Source of the DNA: Tricholoma matsutake
Lineage: Eukaryota; Basidiomycota; Agaricomycetes; Agaricales; Tricholomataceae
NCBI GenBank assembly: GCA_026075535.2
Contig: AP026542.1
Span: 2,108,001 to 2,172,000 of the forward strand
Reading direction: 5' to 3'
Length of the DNA stretch: 64,000 nucleotides
Below the pieces are notes generated by a model, which saw only the letters and a program-made list of their open reading frames with translations, did not search any database and had not been told where the DNA came from. Shown one piece after another: positions 1-10,827 of this stretch (the first letter of the stretch is position 1; each line of letters starts with the position of its first letter). A program made the position numbers and the translations under genes.

Positions 1-330
1 ATTGAGGCACTGATCCAGGGTGTTGATGACCATAATGCTGTCCACTGCCAGTTCGCTATGATGTCTCCACCAATCCAGGGCATATGAGGGCACTAGACTG
101 CTTGTAAGTTCAGGGGCAACACCATCATCCAACATGGCCAAGAGGGATGGATGGAATCTGAGTGGTAGGTGGTTGAAGTTTACCTCAGCAAGACTGTCAG
201 CCAACAAATGAAGCAGGATTGGCACCTTGAACACCAGGCTGATTGATGTGGTGAAGCTGATTTGAGACATGATGCACAGCTGCAATATTTTTCAGTGATG
301 AATCTCTTACTTGATTCATAAAAGATCCTG
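1..330 (-). CDS. Partial unidentified ORF running off the left edge
   Basis: The minus strand reads openly from about 240 to the edge, with segments such as LADSLAEVNFNHLPLRF and PSYALDWWRHHSELAVDSI. The regular amino-acid pattern and absence of stops over about 80 codons suggest real coding sequence. I cannot assign a function. A vague resemblance to multi-copy Agaricomycete hypothetical proteins is from memory only. The start is not visible: the frame degrades upstream of about 300, where other frames contain stops, so this may be the 3' part of an exon or a decayed copy. It lies just downstream of the KDZ pseudogene on the same strand and could be cargo or a neighbour. Confidence 0.4.
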
Positions 331-1734
331 CTTACAAGCTCATATAGAACCTTTTGCATCCATTTTTGCTTTGAGACATTTGCCCCTTGCATGTGCAACA
401 GGACTTGATGGAAATGGGACTCTGCATACCAAATGATCTGCTGTGTACATATTTGGAGCAGACCTTTTGGCCCTGATTGTAAAGAAAAAGGGTTGAAGAC
501 TGAGAGACATAGTGTTGATCGTGGTTAGAGATCAAGATGATTGAGTTTATATAATAGAGGGTTGTAGAGGGGAGATGTAATTGATGTTTGCTGATGTAAA
601 TGCAGTGTCAGCCCTGAATGCTAATTCACGCCATAAAGCCCGCTGACAGTTAGCATAGGCTAGGGGGCCAGGCAAGGTATTCTCTGAGTGCAAGGCTGAC
701 TGCCACCGTTTACTGTGATAAATGAAATACCACACAGTCCACTGCATTTCATATGTGACCAGCAGAAATTCCATCTTCCATCTATGTCTCTGAGCCTGCG
801 AGCGAAGCCAATGTGCTCGCCTGACTATCCAAGAAGTTCAGTGCAATGCAAATGAATAGCCACAAAATAGATGTACATTTTCAGAATCAATCAGCGGGAC
901 TGGGAGCAGGGCCATTAAAGGAAGTGGGAGCGGAGAGCAGGTATGGCAGCAGCAGCAGCATCACGGAACAGTCCAAATGTGAGAATTATGCCAAATCCAG
1001 GACAGATGAATATTAGTGGAGCCTGGCATATTCAGGTTCAGAATAGCTGTGCTAGCATTGAGGTCATCCTTTTTTAACTGCTGAAACATATTTAAGGTGT
1101 CAGTGTCACAATCCAGTGCCACCAATCTGCTTTGGCAATGGTTATACATTCGTGAATGCAGGGCAATTTTGTTAACCAACTATGTGTGAACTACCTTTCT
1201 TGGGGCCGCTTGAATAATGTGTGAATATTGAAACGACTTGTCCACAATGAGCTCCTGCAGCTGATGCAGCAGTCGGCTTGCCTGATTCTTCCTGAGCTGA
1301 ATCTTCACCTCTGCCAGAGGGCCATTAAATGGGAGGTATACTTGTTGCTCCTTGACTGGAATAGCATTTCTGTCAGCTGGAAGATGTGAAGGCCCCGATG
1401 CTGTAGGTGTGTCTTTGTCTGAAGGGTCTAAGTCATCAGAGTTGTCAACATTGTAATGGCTGATTTGTGATGGAGCAATGTCATGGTCAGCAACATTGGC
1501 AGAATTTTGTAAATCTGTTAAAGTTTCCATGTGGGATGCAAGAGCTTCCCTTTCCCTTTCAACAGATTGGATGTCAGAAACATTTGGTGATGTACCAAGT
1601 TGGTGGACTTTGTCTCATAATTCAATCCTGGTGTATGCCAACAATGGGTTGTGATATATGAGTATGTTAGGCAGTACTACATTTGTTGAGTGATGATTGT
1701 GAAATCAATCTACTCCTCAACCACAGATTGAACC

Positions 1735-1800
1735 AGTGCCGGTGCCACTCCTGTTGCCAATGCCAATGCCATTCCCACTCCCACTCCCAATCCCTGAGTG
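1735..1800. repeat. Hexanucleotide array in a KDZ intron
   Basis: Six-base units of the type CCCACT/CCAATG/CCATTC repeat about ten times (GGGAGT/GGCATT on the gene strand). The array sits in sequence that interrupts the KDZ reading frame after SLRLTDVK and is followed by TGTAG, consistent with an intron. Confidence 0.65.
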
Positions 1801-2508
1801 GCGTAGATATCCATGACCTTAACATCTGTCAGCCTGAGCGATTCTGCTGCAGTCACTTCATCCTCCCCTCTTTGGACCACCTGTTGACCAAATGCTGCTG
1901 TAAGGTCAGCATGGTGCTTGCCGAGTTGCATGGAGATCTCAAGGGCTTCTTGGGATTTTGCACACAGCATAGCAGTCATGCCAAGCATTTTCTTGTGATT
2001 TGAGTCCATAGCATGATCGTTGAGCATTTCTGCCCGATGTGGCAAGGTCGCTGTTCTGACTGTTGGGGAAATGGAATTCAGCAATGACCACAGGGACTCT
2101 AGTATTTCTCCTGCTATGATGCCAGAGCCTGGAATGAAAGATGGAGCATAGTGAAAAAGCATTCATCCTTGGGACCATGTACATGCATAAGCCCAATGGC
2201 CTGGTCAATGGTCAGGTCAGCTGGAAGATGTGGACCAATGCGCTCCAGAAGGTAGATGATGTACTGGCAGACAATATCATAAATCAGCATTACTCCCTGT
2301 TGAGGGTCAACCCTGGTAGTCATCATGCTTGAAGGAAAGCAAAGTCAACATTCTTTTGCTGTTCTCCCCAGAACAAGTCTACCAATGCATTGGGTGTGTA
2401 ACATCCATGTTGCACACATGCAATGACAGCTACTCCAGTCCTATCACATGCCTTCGATGCCAGAAAAGCATTCACAATGGCTAGGAATTTATTTTTGCAA
2501 GGTGCCTT

Positions 2509-2622
2509 CTGCAAAGGGGCACAGATCAGATCAGATCAGATTGGGAGTGGGCACAGGAGCAGGGGTGGGAACAGCCACAGCCACAGGAATGGCAGTGGAA
2601 ATGGCAAGGGAAGTGTACTTAC
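2509..2622 (-). other. KDZ intron filled with hexanucleotide repeats
   Basis: On the minus strand the donor GTAAGT and acceptor TTTGCAG bracket a 114-bp stretch. The stretch is mostly degenerate hexamers of the TTGCCA/TTCCCA/CCTGCT type plus a short GATCT repeat. Removing it joins the block ending QFLQDAIE to KAPCKNKFLAIVNAF, which are contiguous in the KDZ family. Confidence 0.7.
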
Positions 2623-4469
2623 TGTTAATCATTCTATGGCATCTTGGAGAAACTGCTTGTATTCAGCCTGATTTGGGGCCATCCCAGCTCCATCCCATAG
2701 CCATATATCAGTATCAGAGTTTTTCTGCTGAACATGGTCAGCTTTGAAATTGCCATCGGCCACAAATATGCATTTAAAAACAAAACTAAGGTGTAATATC
2801 ATTTTAGAGACCACAGCACAATGCAGGTGCTTAATCACCCACCGGTTCTCATCATCCTTCCAATTTTCTGGTATATTTATGCCTACTTGAGGACAAGCTG
2901 GACAGAAGTTGGTGAGTGATCCTGGTTCAGGTTTCAATGGATCTTTTTGATTGTGACCATACCCAGCCCACTTCAATCTTTTCATCCAACGCCATAAGCG
3001 GGACATATGCTGAAGCTCATGGTAGAGGTTGACCACTTCTGCAGGCCTCATTGGCAATGTGATGCACTGAATCAATTGGTAAAACTGGTAGGCTGATGCC
3101 TTCAATTCCAGATTACAGAGCTGAAAATGATTCAGGACATGCATGGTGAAAAGAGTGCATATTTTGTCGAAGCTGGTGGGTAGCAAGTTACTGCTTACCA
3201 GGTCCAAGGGAATTCTGTGCTCCCGTTGACACTGGCAGGTAACCATCGCCAAGTGATGTATTCCATTCATATGCACCACATGGATGTAACTGTTGTTCAA
3301 GGCATTGGCAGTGGGTGGTCTGAATGTAATATCGGCATCAGCATCAGGAGCAGGAGCGGGAGCAGCATCAGTCCTCATGTGTTCAGCTGTTTCAGTAGCA
3401 TTAGGCAAATATGGATCAAACTGATGGATGTCTTCATCAGTGTGTTCAAATTCATGTGCATCATCACCATCAAAGAAGTCTTGTAGGCTATCATCAACAT
3501 ATGTATCGTGTGCTTGAATCAGAAGCTCATCAAGGGAATCAAAAAATGCTTCATCGTCCCCCGCTTCATCTGCCGTTGCTGTTGCTGTTGCCGCTCCTGA
3601 CTCATGATATGGGGCTGATGCTGATTGATGTGATGAAGGCCGATGCTGATCATCACCTTCCCAATTGGCTGACTCTTGTTCTGCTTTATCCTTCATGTCC
3701 TCAAATGTTTCCAGATATTCCATTTGGAACTGAAAAGCATTGCAAATTGGCTGATCTGTCTGGTGCTGAACTAAGAGGTATGTGCCAACCTCCCATAACT
3801 TGGCCCTGTGAAAGTGCATGCCAGTCCAAGGTTCAATGTGATGGAAGGGACTTTGCCTGTGTGTTACCTGCATACATGTTCAGCAAAGTGTTCTTCCTAG
3901 CAAACAATTGACACATCTCCAAATTGCCCATTTATTGAATGAACAGTGGTTGCAAACTTGTTTGTGGATTGACCATGCCTGCTGAGACAGGGATGCTTGC
4001 AGCAGTTCACCTATTCATCCAACAAACTCCAAGACATAGTCTTGCTGCCTCTGTTATTTGTACATGAGCCTCAGTAAGTCAATCAATGTCAGAAACTGAC
4101 CATGCCAATCCATAGCTGAACTGGCTCATCGGCCACCTGAGGTTCTTGCATATCCCATTCTGGAGCAAGACCTGGATTGTTGTGGATACCAGCTGAACTT
4201 GATTCACCATGTTCTTCTGTAACCAGAGGCAAGGGAACCTTGATACGCTTTGTTTTTGGTCCATGTCTTGTGTTGACCTCAACTTCCTTATGTGTGACAG
4301 TATCCACTGCACCATCATTGTCCTCATGCAGGGTGGCATTGTTCTTTGATCTTCTCTTTTGCTTGTAAGGAGCTCTTGTCAGGCTCATGATGATTGGGGG
4401 GAATCAATTGCGTTGATGGGCTATTTATTGTACTATTGACCTCGTGTTATCCTCATGTGATCCTCATGC

Positions 4470-6293
4470 CAAATGACAAGTGAAGCCAATGGCAAGGACA
4501 ATTCCTTCCTCCACATCAATCCCCTCCAATGCCACCTGAGACATCAGAGAGCCCAGGACACAGACAGTACTGGAAGGGGAGCCAATATACGGTTGAAGAG
4601 CGGAGGATCATTGAGCCTTATAAAGATGGATTCTGATCTCAGGAATCAAAAGCTGCCCAATTGCAAATAGATCCAGAGGAGAGTTGCATGTGTGCCAAGG
4701 TGGGCTATCATCCCATTCAATGTTGTATTATTGATCACATTGCCAGGAACTAACAAACTGGCTTTTGAACAACTGGCGAATGATGACAGGCTCCTCAAGG
4801 AAGTCAAAGAACTTCAAAGTGAAGCAATCAGAAGTGATCTGGAGCTTACACCAGGACTGAGTTTGGAAAGAGATTGGAGATATGTTAGGTGTTCAGGATG
4901 CATCCACAAGTATGCCTGGATGGTTCCAGAACTGACTGCCAGCCATCAAGAGGGTTTTTGAAAGCATGACTGCAGAGGAAAAGGCAGTGCTTGAGGCTGA
5001 GCAGGAGAAAATGGAGGGGGAAGGTTATCCAGAGAAAACAAAGCAAATGTATGTTAACCTGTTGCCATTCCTGTTGCCATTGCCATTGCCGCTGCCAATG
5101 ATGTTATTGATGTTTTGCAGTTGAGCAGAGAGGAACCTGGTTAAGCATGTGGAGGAGACTGCATGACAACAGTGGCTAGAAATGGGGGTGCTTTCTGTGA
5201 CATTCATGGCCTACACTGCACCTGATGGTTTGATGGTTGTTGATGCATGAGTGAAAATCTTCTGCTGCCATTGCCACTGCCATTGCCACTGTCATTGCCA
5301 ATCCCGCTCCCAATCACAGTCACAAAAATGTTTCATCATTGATGGCCACCCCTGCATAATCATTCATAGACACATATAATAATGAGATCACAGAGCTCAA
5401 GCACCACTTCATGGGCTATATCAAGGCTTTACGTGGATCAGATGTTGCTTCAAAGTCAACAGCGCATGGTGACTCAATGCAAATCCAACTTGAGATGACT
5501 AGCGATGGGTTCCCCATCCTACCCACACCATGGAAAGGCTCACTGTACAAGAAAAAAGAGCTGGAGGAATGGTTTAAGTTGTATGTTGGGCAGCATTACA
5601 GTATGATCACTTCCTTTTCAATGAGTTGTTACTTATCTGCATGCAGAACTAGCAAACAATGGTTGTACTCACCATGTCCAATTCACAGCAATTGCTGAGC
5701 ACACATCGACATTCATCAATCCTGAATATCTCCCAGCAGGTTCAAATGGACAGACCACACAGAACATGCAAAAGAGTGTCATAGAAGACTTCTTCAACCA
5801 TATTCTGCAGCAGCAAATGGCACAGGGTGCTGAGAGGGCATTCAAGTTCAAAAGAATCAAGCTACATGATGCTAGTGTCTCTCCTGTGCAATATCCTAAT
5901 GATTTGAATAGCCCTACACCTTCTCAATGGATGCACAAACACACTGGCCAACATAATGCAGATGCCACTACTGTGCCCGATGTAGACTCCCCCACTGCCA
6001 TGCCTGGTGTGGACAACCCAGTGGCTAGTGTTGACTCATCCACTCCTGCTCCCACTCATGTGCCTGTGCCCAACCCCGAGGGCCAATCCCAAGGCTTAGC
6101 TGCATCTTCTCCCAACCCGCATTCACAATCAAGAGCCATAAAAGCTGCAAAAGGCAAATCCAAGCCAAAGAATCCTGGCCAAAGGTCAACAGCAGAACAG
6201 GCACACAACTTGAACACAAGTGCAACTCTGTTGAACAATGTACAAGTCCATCAAACGATGATGGACATACTCTGTAGAGCTGGCATTGCTTAG
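4470..6293 (+). CDS. Repeat-associated hypothetical gene with introns
   Basis: Several plus-strand open segments appear to be exons of one gene: a segment with VEERRIIEPYKD near 4590-4640, an ELTPGLSLERDWRYVRC segment to about 4960, a segment from 5411 with SDGFPILPTPWKGSLYKKKELEEW, and a segment from about 5720 with NPEYLPAG, FFNHILQQQMAQGAERAFKFKRIKL and a stop at 6293. The pattern resembles a multi-copy Agaricomycete hypothetical family; function is unknown. Putative introns near 5047-5120 and 5250-5321 hold CCATTG-type hexamer repeats and end in GCAG or ACAG. Stops inside the first segment suggest decay. It lies head-to-head with the KDZ pseudogene about 100 bp away and may be cargo. Confidence 0.45.
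5055..5100. repeat. Hexanucleotide array in a putative intron
   Basis: TTGCCA-type hexamers are repeated with substitutions. GT lies upstream and TTTTGCAG downstream on the coding strand. A second array of the same kind occupies 5258-5320. Confidence 0.65.
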
Positions 6294-6578
6294 CCACAGC
6301 CAATTAATGGTCCAGGTGATGGTGAACCACAGTATCTTATACCTTGAGACATGTACATGAGGTACATGGGACCCATGTCAGGCAACAATATGAATGACCC
6401 CCCTATTGATCCATCCCTGGTCCGAAATGACAACTCCATTCTGCCCCCTCAACAAACATCACAATGTCCTAAACCTCACCCCCTTTTTGGTGGCCAGGAC
6501 ATGGCAGCAGCCAGGATATGGGAGCAGCCAGGACATGGGAGTGGCCAGAACACAGGAGCAGCCAGCATGCCTGACATA

Positions 6579-6767
6579 GGATTGTCAGTGGTTAGCTATC
6601 AACCAATGACCCCACCCCCATCCCAACAAAACCTGACAATCAGGCAATCACATCGGCAGCGGCCAGCATGGCAGTGGCCACCTTGGCTGATGTAGGATCA
6701 TCAACAGTTAGCTATCAACCAATGACCCCACCCCCATCCCAACAAAACCTGACAATCAACCAATCAG
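6579..6767 (+). repeat. Two-copy direct repeat, about 116 bp apart
   Basis: A block of about 73 bp is present at 6579-6651 and again at 6695-6767. Both contain GTTAGCTATCAACCAATGAC and CCCAACAAAACCTGACAATC with no mismatch in the central part. It lies downstream of the hypothetical gene. A GGGAGCAGCCAGGACAT-like run just upstream shows further local duplication. Confidence 0.8.
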
Positions 6768-6819
6768 AGGATTGACACCAAAAGACAGCTGATGACCTTG
6801 CGCAACAGGAGGCCATTTT

Positions 6820-9101
6820 GTCACAACCCTTGGTAGAAGAGAGAAGAGGAAAAATGTGAAATTTTCAGACTAATTATACAACAATATTTCTGTATGAATG
6901 TAAAATAAAATGGTCCAACCATTACTTTTTCTGCCTCATTTGACCTCCTCTCTGTCCTCAGATGTTCCTGCTCTCTTCTTTGGGTTTGGCTGAGGGGTGG
7001 TACTTCTTGAAGGCCAGGCAGGTGACAAATGGTGAGGGGACCGGCATAATTGTGGAGGAGGGGAATGCAATGCCAGCAGTGAAGGAGGGGTGGGTGGTAT
7101 GAACACATTTCTGGTGGATACCATTACCGGTTCCACAGGGTCAGCATTGGGAATTGAGGGGGGTTGAAGGAGGAGGAAGGGGCACATCCACAGAGGTCAT
7201 ATGTTGAACTGATTCCTAAGAATCTTGCAGTGTGGCAGGGACAACCTTGACTTGAGGACCATGTCCTTCCTCAAGCCCAGTGGGAGCAGGGGTGGGAGTG
7301 GCATGTGGGGCAGTAGGTGGAAGTGTGGGAGTGGGTGTGGGTGCAGGTGCAGGAGTGGCAGGCAGGTGCAAGTGCAGGAATGGGGGCAGGAGTGGCAGGT
7401 GGGGGTGCAGGAGCAGCAGGTGGGGCAGCAGGTGGAAGTGCGGGAATGGGGGCAGGAGCAGGAGCAACCTTGCCTCCGTCTTCCTCAGGCCAAGCCACCT
7501 CATGTCTATCTTCCTCACTACCAGCATCAGTGGCAGCAGCCCTGTGCCAGTGATCCTCCCAACAGCAGCCCCAGCATCCTGCTCATCTTCATCGACCTCT
7601 ATACCATACCTTTGCCTATAGCTTGGACCCTCTCCAAGATAGTGCAGCTCACCTGCACCATTGTACAACACAAGGGGTTGTGGGTGGAACCCCATGTACT
7701 CTTCCATCTCATCCATCCTCCTGCTCAAGCTGGCCATATTCTCCCATATGTTGGCCATTGCTCTGGGGAAGTTCTGATGGAGCCAATCACCCTGATTGTA
7801 CAGATGATGCTCCAGTTCTTGTATACAGTTGTTGAAGTCATGGAGCTTCCCAGCAGTAATGGGAGCGGGAGAGGGTGAGGGAGAGGGCAAGGGTGGGCAT
7901 TCGTGCATGACATCAACCATCTCGACATTGGAGGAATATGTTGCTGTGGTCAATGTTCAGTAGTTATTTGTATGGTGATATGTAGTACTTACCCTTCAAT
8001 TTTCCTTTTTCTTCCCTCATGAACCTTAGGATCCAGCCTTCTTCACCTTTCTTCTGGCTGCACCCTTTCCTTTCTCTGGCTTGTCCCCTCCATGACCATC
8101 TTTCATTTTTTTGCACTTGACTTTGCCCTTCCCACATTCAAAACATGTGCCCTTCCCATTGACCTGTTCGTGACATTGTCACCCAAGCCAGAAGCATCAT
8201 ATGCAGGGAGTGGGCCTTACTGCCCTGTGCACTGGTTGTTGCCATTGTTCCCTTTGCTCCTTTCACTCCAACAATCCATCTTCATTGCTTTCCATCCCCT
8301 CTGATTCCCCATCATTTTCTAAATCCTCACCAAAGCTCCCACTGCTGCTCTGAAGTTGCCTGGTCCTGCCACTCCCACTTGGTCTTGCTGGAGTGGTTGG
8401 GGTGAGTGATGCCAATGGGCATGCATCTGGGTGTCAATGTTCTGGCTGGCATGACCTGGATCCTGATGGCTCTGCTGGTGCCTGTGGTTTCCTTTGTCTG
8501 CTCTCCCCTCGAGCTTCCGCTCCCATTCCTGCTCCCATTCCCCTCCCTTGTCCTGATCCCTTTCCTTGTCCCACTCCCATTCCCATTCCCACACCCCCAC
8601 CTGCTGCTCCCACTCCTGATCTTGAAGGACTAGCAGCTGCTCCACCTCCCGCTCCCAATGCCAAAACCCCTGAGGTTCCTGCAATCCCACATTTCTTGTC
8701 GAATTTCTTCATCATGCACAGCTGACCTTCCATAAAAATCTCATCACCTGTTCTGTCAGAACTTCCCCATGCTACCAAAAAACCCCACAATAATGACTTG
8801 GCACCAAATGCCTCTTTCAAGTCCTTCCCGAGATCCTGTTGTTGCCATGAAAATAATGTGTTCTACAGTATATTAGTCCCACTGTCATCCTGATAGTATT
8901 TTACTTACAAGTGTCCATTTTTGTTCCCTCATGATGGCCTTGATGTTTTGTGTTTGAAGGCTGTTTCAAATGGCCGGCTTGATCTGGCTGATGTGGCCGA
9001 GGACTTGTTGAGCTGTAACATTTATGTTGAGATGAGTCGGGGGGGGGATGGGAATGGGGATGGGTGTGATGGGGTTTGAAAGTCAACAAAAGTTGGAACA
9101 A
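6820..9101 (-). CDS. Cysteine-containing repeat-associated hypothetical gene
   Basis: On the minus strand, broken open segments appear to form one intron-containing gene. The clearest is a Cys-rich stretch near 8172-8100 that reads TCFECGKGKVKCKK, resembling a small zinc-binding motif. It is followed downstream by an acidic and aromatic segment near 7850-7600 (FNNCIQELEHHLYNQGDW and MDEMEEYMGFHPQPL) that looks coiled-coil forming, and by a proline-rich tail near 7190-6940. Long Gly/Val/Met and Pro/Leu runs near 8640-8510 and 7480-7290 come from hexamer arrays and are probably intronic. I do not recognise the function. Splicing is too uncertain to give exons. Confidence 0.4.
7285..7475. repeat. 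Degenerate hexamer array
   Basis: Runs of GGAGTG, GGTGCA, GGCAGG and GGAGCA units continue for almost 200 bp. All six frames are open or nearly so because of the repeat, so long ORFs here are uninformative. Similar arrays lie at 7858-7890 and 8510-8650. Confidence 0.75.
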
Positions 9102-9229
9102 TGAAAATCAACCATCATGTGTGTTCATCAAGGCCAAACAAATAACATCTGATCCATATCTAATCACTAGATTAGGTGCACATTATAACCTCTGTTACAT
9201 TGATCCATCCACCATGGGTGGGCAACAAC

Positions 9230-9545
9230 AACCACCACCAATGATGATGACCCCCTCCTTCACTCCAAATGCAAGCAGGGTGTTTGTGATTTGTTTCTAG
9301 GTGACTACAACAATGACAACCCCCTCCCTCACTTCAAATGCAAGTGGAGGGGTTCTGCTCCCATTCTAGGCAATGACAATGATGACAACCCTCCCTCACT
9401 GTCCACTCTAGGCAACTACAATGACAATGACCCCCTCTCACTCCAAATGCAAGCAGGGCTGTTTGTGATTCCATTCTAGGTGACTACAATGACAATGATG
9501 ACCCCCTCCCTCACTCCAAATATGAGCAGGGGTATCTCATTTCAT
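9230..9545 (+). repeat. Degenerate tandem repeat of CAATGATGACCCCCTCCCTCA type
   Basis: Units of roughly 50-90 bp share an ACAATGACAATGATGACC core, a CTCCCTCACTCCAAATGCAAG core and a TTCTAGG spacer. At least four units of uneven length are visible. No coding potential is credible here. Confidence 0.7.
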
Positions 9546-9550
9546 TGACA

Positions 9551-9650
9551 TTGCCACCCCATCCCTTGTGTTGCCACCCCATCCCTTGTGTTGCCACCCC
9601 ATCCCTTGTGTTGCCACCCCATCCCTTGTGTTGCCACCCCATCCCTTGTA
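9551..9650 (+). repeat. 20-bp tandem repeat, five copies
   Basis: TTGCCACCCCATCCCTTGTG is repeated five times head-to-tail without interruption. The first four copies are identical and the fifth ends in TA instead of TG. A partial sixth copy follows. The uniformity contrasts with the degenerate repeats on both sides and suggests recent slippage. Confidence 0.95.
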
Positions 9651-9836
9651 TTGCCACCCCCCCTCCCTCACTTCAAGAGCGAGATGGAGGGGGTCATTGC
9701 TCTGTTGACATCACCACCCCCCATCCCTTGCTTCAAGAGTGAGACAGAGGGGGTTCATCTATGTTTCTACAGCACTACCCCCCCTCCCTCTCCCCCAAGA
9801 GTGAGATGGAGGGGTTCTCACTGATTAGCACCACCC

Positions 9837-10110
9837 CCTCTCACTTGCATGCAAGGTAGGGGTGGTTTTTTGTTCTTTTCACTCATGACAACTGCCACAT
9901 CACCACCACCACCCCCTCTCACTCACAAATGCAAGGTGGGGGTGGGTTTTCATTCTATTCACTCGCGACAGCTGCCATGTCACTGCCACCACCCCCTCTC
10001 ACTCGCAAATGTAAGATGGGGGTGGGCTTTCATTCATTTCACTTGCGACAGCTGCCACATCACTGCCACCATCCCCTCTTGCTCACAAATGCAAGGTGCA
10101 GGTGGTGGCT
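9837..10110 (+). repeat. ~80-bp tandem repeat, four copies
   Basis: Units beginning CTCTCACT(C/T)GCAAATGYAAG and containing a TTCACTYGCGACAGCTGCCA core recur every 80 bp or so. The copies differ mainly at CG/TG/CA positions. No gene is seen. Confidence 0.8.
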
Positions 10111-10149
10111 TGCATATTTGCTTGTAATTAGATCATTAATAGTTAAATT

Positions 10150-10320
10150 ATAACTAATTGTGTGACCCCCACCTGAAAACCCATGAGTAACCATGGGTTG
10201 TTGAGCAAACCCCCCCATACCCCTGATAAAACTGCACCTATAACCATATGGGTATGGTGTTCACAGGTATGGGTAGGGGTACAGCAAAATATACCCGGGG
10301 GTAACCCCTGTCATGCCTTA
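10150..10320. mobile_element. Decayed hAT-type terminus (right end)
   Basis: The stretch is rich in CCCATACCC and GGGTATGGG motifs in both orientations. It ends in a sequence whose complement starts TAAGGCATGACAGGGGTTAC, closely resembling the ends of the hAT-like elements at 39.17 kb (TAGGGCAAGGCAGGGGC) and 54.84 kb (TAGGGAATGGCACGGGT). I could not find its partner end or target duplication. Confidence 0.45.
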
Positions 10321-10379
10321 GCTGTCCAGCTAGTGCAGGAATGTCTAGTGGAAAGGCTGGTGGCAGAGGAAGATCAGGA

Positions 10380-10800
10380 TTAAGCAGGCTATCTGCTGTA
10401 GCTGTCTGAGCTGTGCTGTCTGCTCTGATATCATCAGTACTATCATCAGGCTCCTCCCTGCTTTGTCTAAATGGATCTGCCTGTGGAACTGCAATTCCAT
10501 GTTCTAACCATGCACTGCAGACTCTCTGCCTGCTGACATGGAGAAACCTGCTAATACTAGAGGTTGAACAGAGTGAATATGCCTATCGAAGAAAATCTGA
10601 GTCAACATGAATAGCTGGCCTTCCCCTTCTTCCAGTATAAACCTGTTCAGTAAGTACAGGATGCCCATGGTGTGAGAATCCAGAGCATGCTCATACTGCT
10701 GGTGTATCTCACTCCTCATGGCCACAAGATTTGCCTGTAGTATGGAAAGCTCTGCAGGATCAAAAATAGCTGCATGCTGAAGTACTAAGGAAAATCAAAG
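10380..10800 (-). other. Unassigned region with a weak minus-strand ORF
   Basis: The only candidate is a 73-codon open stretch at 10725-10504 (HQQYEHALDSHTMGILYLLNRFI). I do not recognise it, and neighbouring frames are closed, so it may be a remnant of the decayed transposon to the left. Confidence 0.2.
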
Positions 10801-10827
10801 CAAGATATAACTGTACAGTAGCACATA

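Larger units (their letters stand above)
540..4388 (-). pseudogene. CxC2-class KDZ transposase, decayed, with introns
   Basis: This is a transposase of the Kyakuja-Dileera-Zisupton superfamily, a DNA transposon group common in mushrooms. Along the minus strand I see a basic N-terminus (MSLTRAPYKQKRRSK, 4388 downward), a cysteine cluster near 4000-3870 (CNHCS, WRCVNC), the block HMNGIHHLAMVTCQC near 3280-3225, CPACPQVGIN and FVADGNFKADH near 2900-2740, GCYTPNALVDL near 2400, GLMHVHGPKDECFF near 2190-2150, PSFIPGSGIIAGEILESLW near 2140-2085, and a C-terminal part with DDLNASTAILN and YEMQWTVWYFIYHSKRW near 750. The gene is dead: TGA stops interrupt the cysteine cluster twice and occur again just before the 2509-2622 intron, and single-base frameshifts lie near 2325 and 2150. 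Both cluster stops fit CGA-to-TGA. The superfamily call is firm; exon borders are approximate. Confidence 0.85.

Noticed and set aside
4089..4339. Alternative minus-strand ORF overlapping the KDZ N-terminus
   Set aside because: The other frame (starting at 4388) has the basic N-terminus typical of the family and leads into the cysteine cluster.
7216..7953. Long Pro/Leu- and Gly/Val-rich ORFs on both strands
   Set aside because: They follow the hexamer array, which opens several frames at once; only the Cys-rich and coiled-coil-like parts of the minus strand look protein-like.
9551..9650. CRISPR-like repeat array
   Set aside because: The 20-bp units are head-to-tail with no spacers, in a eukaryotic genome.
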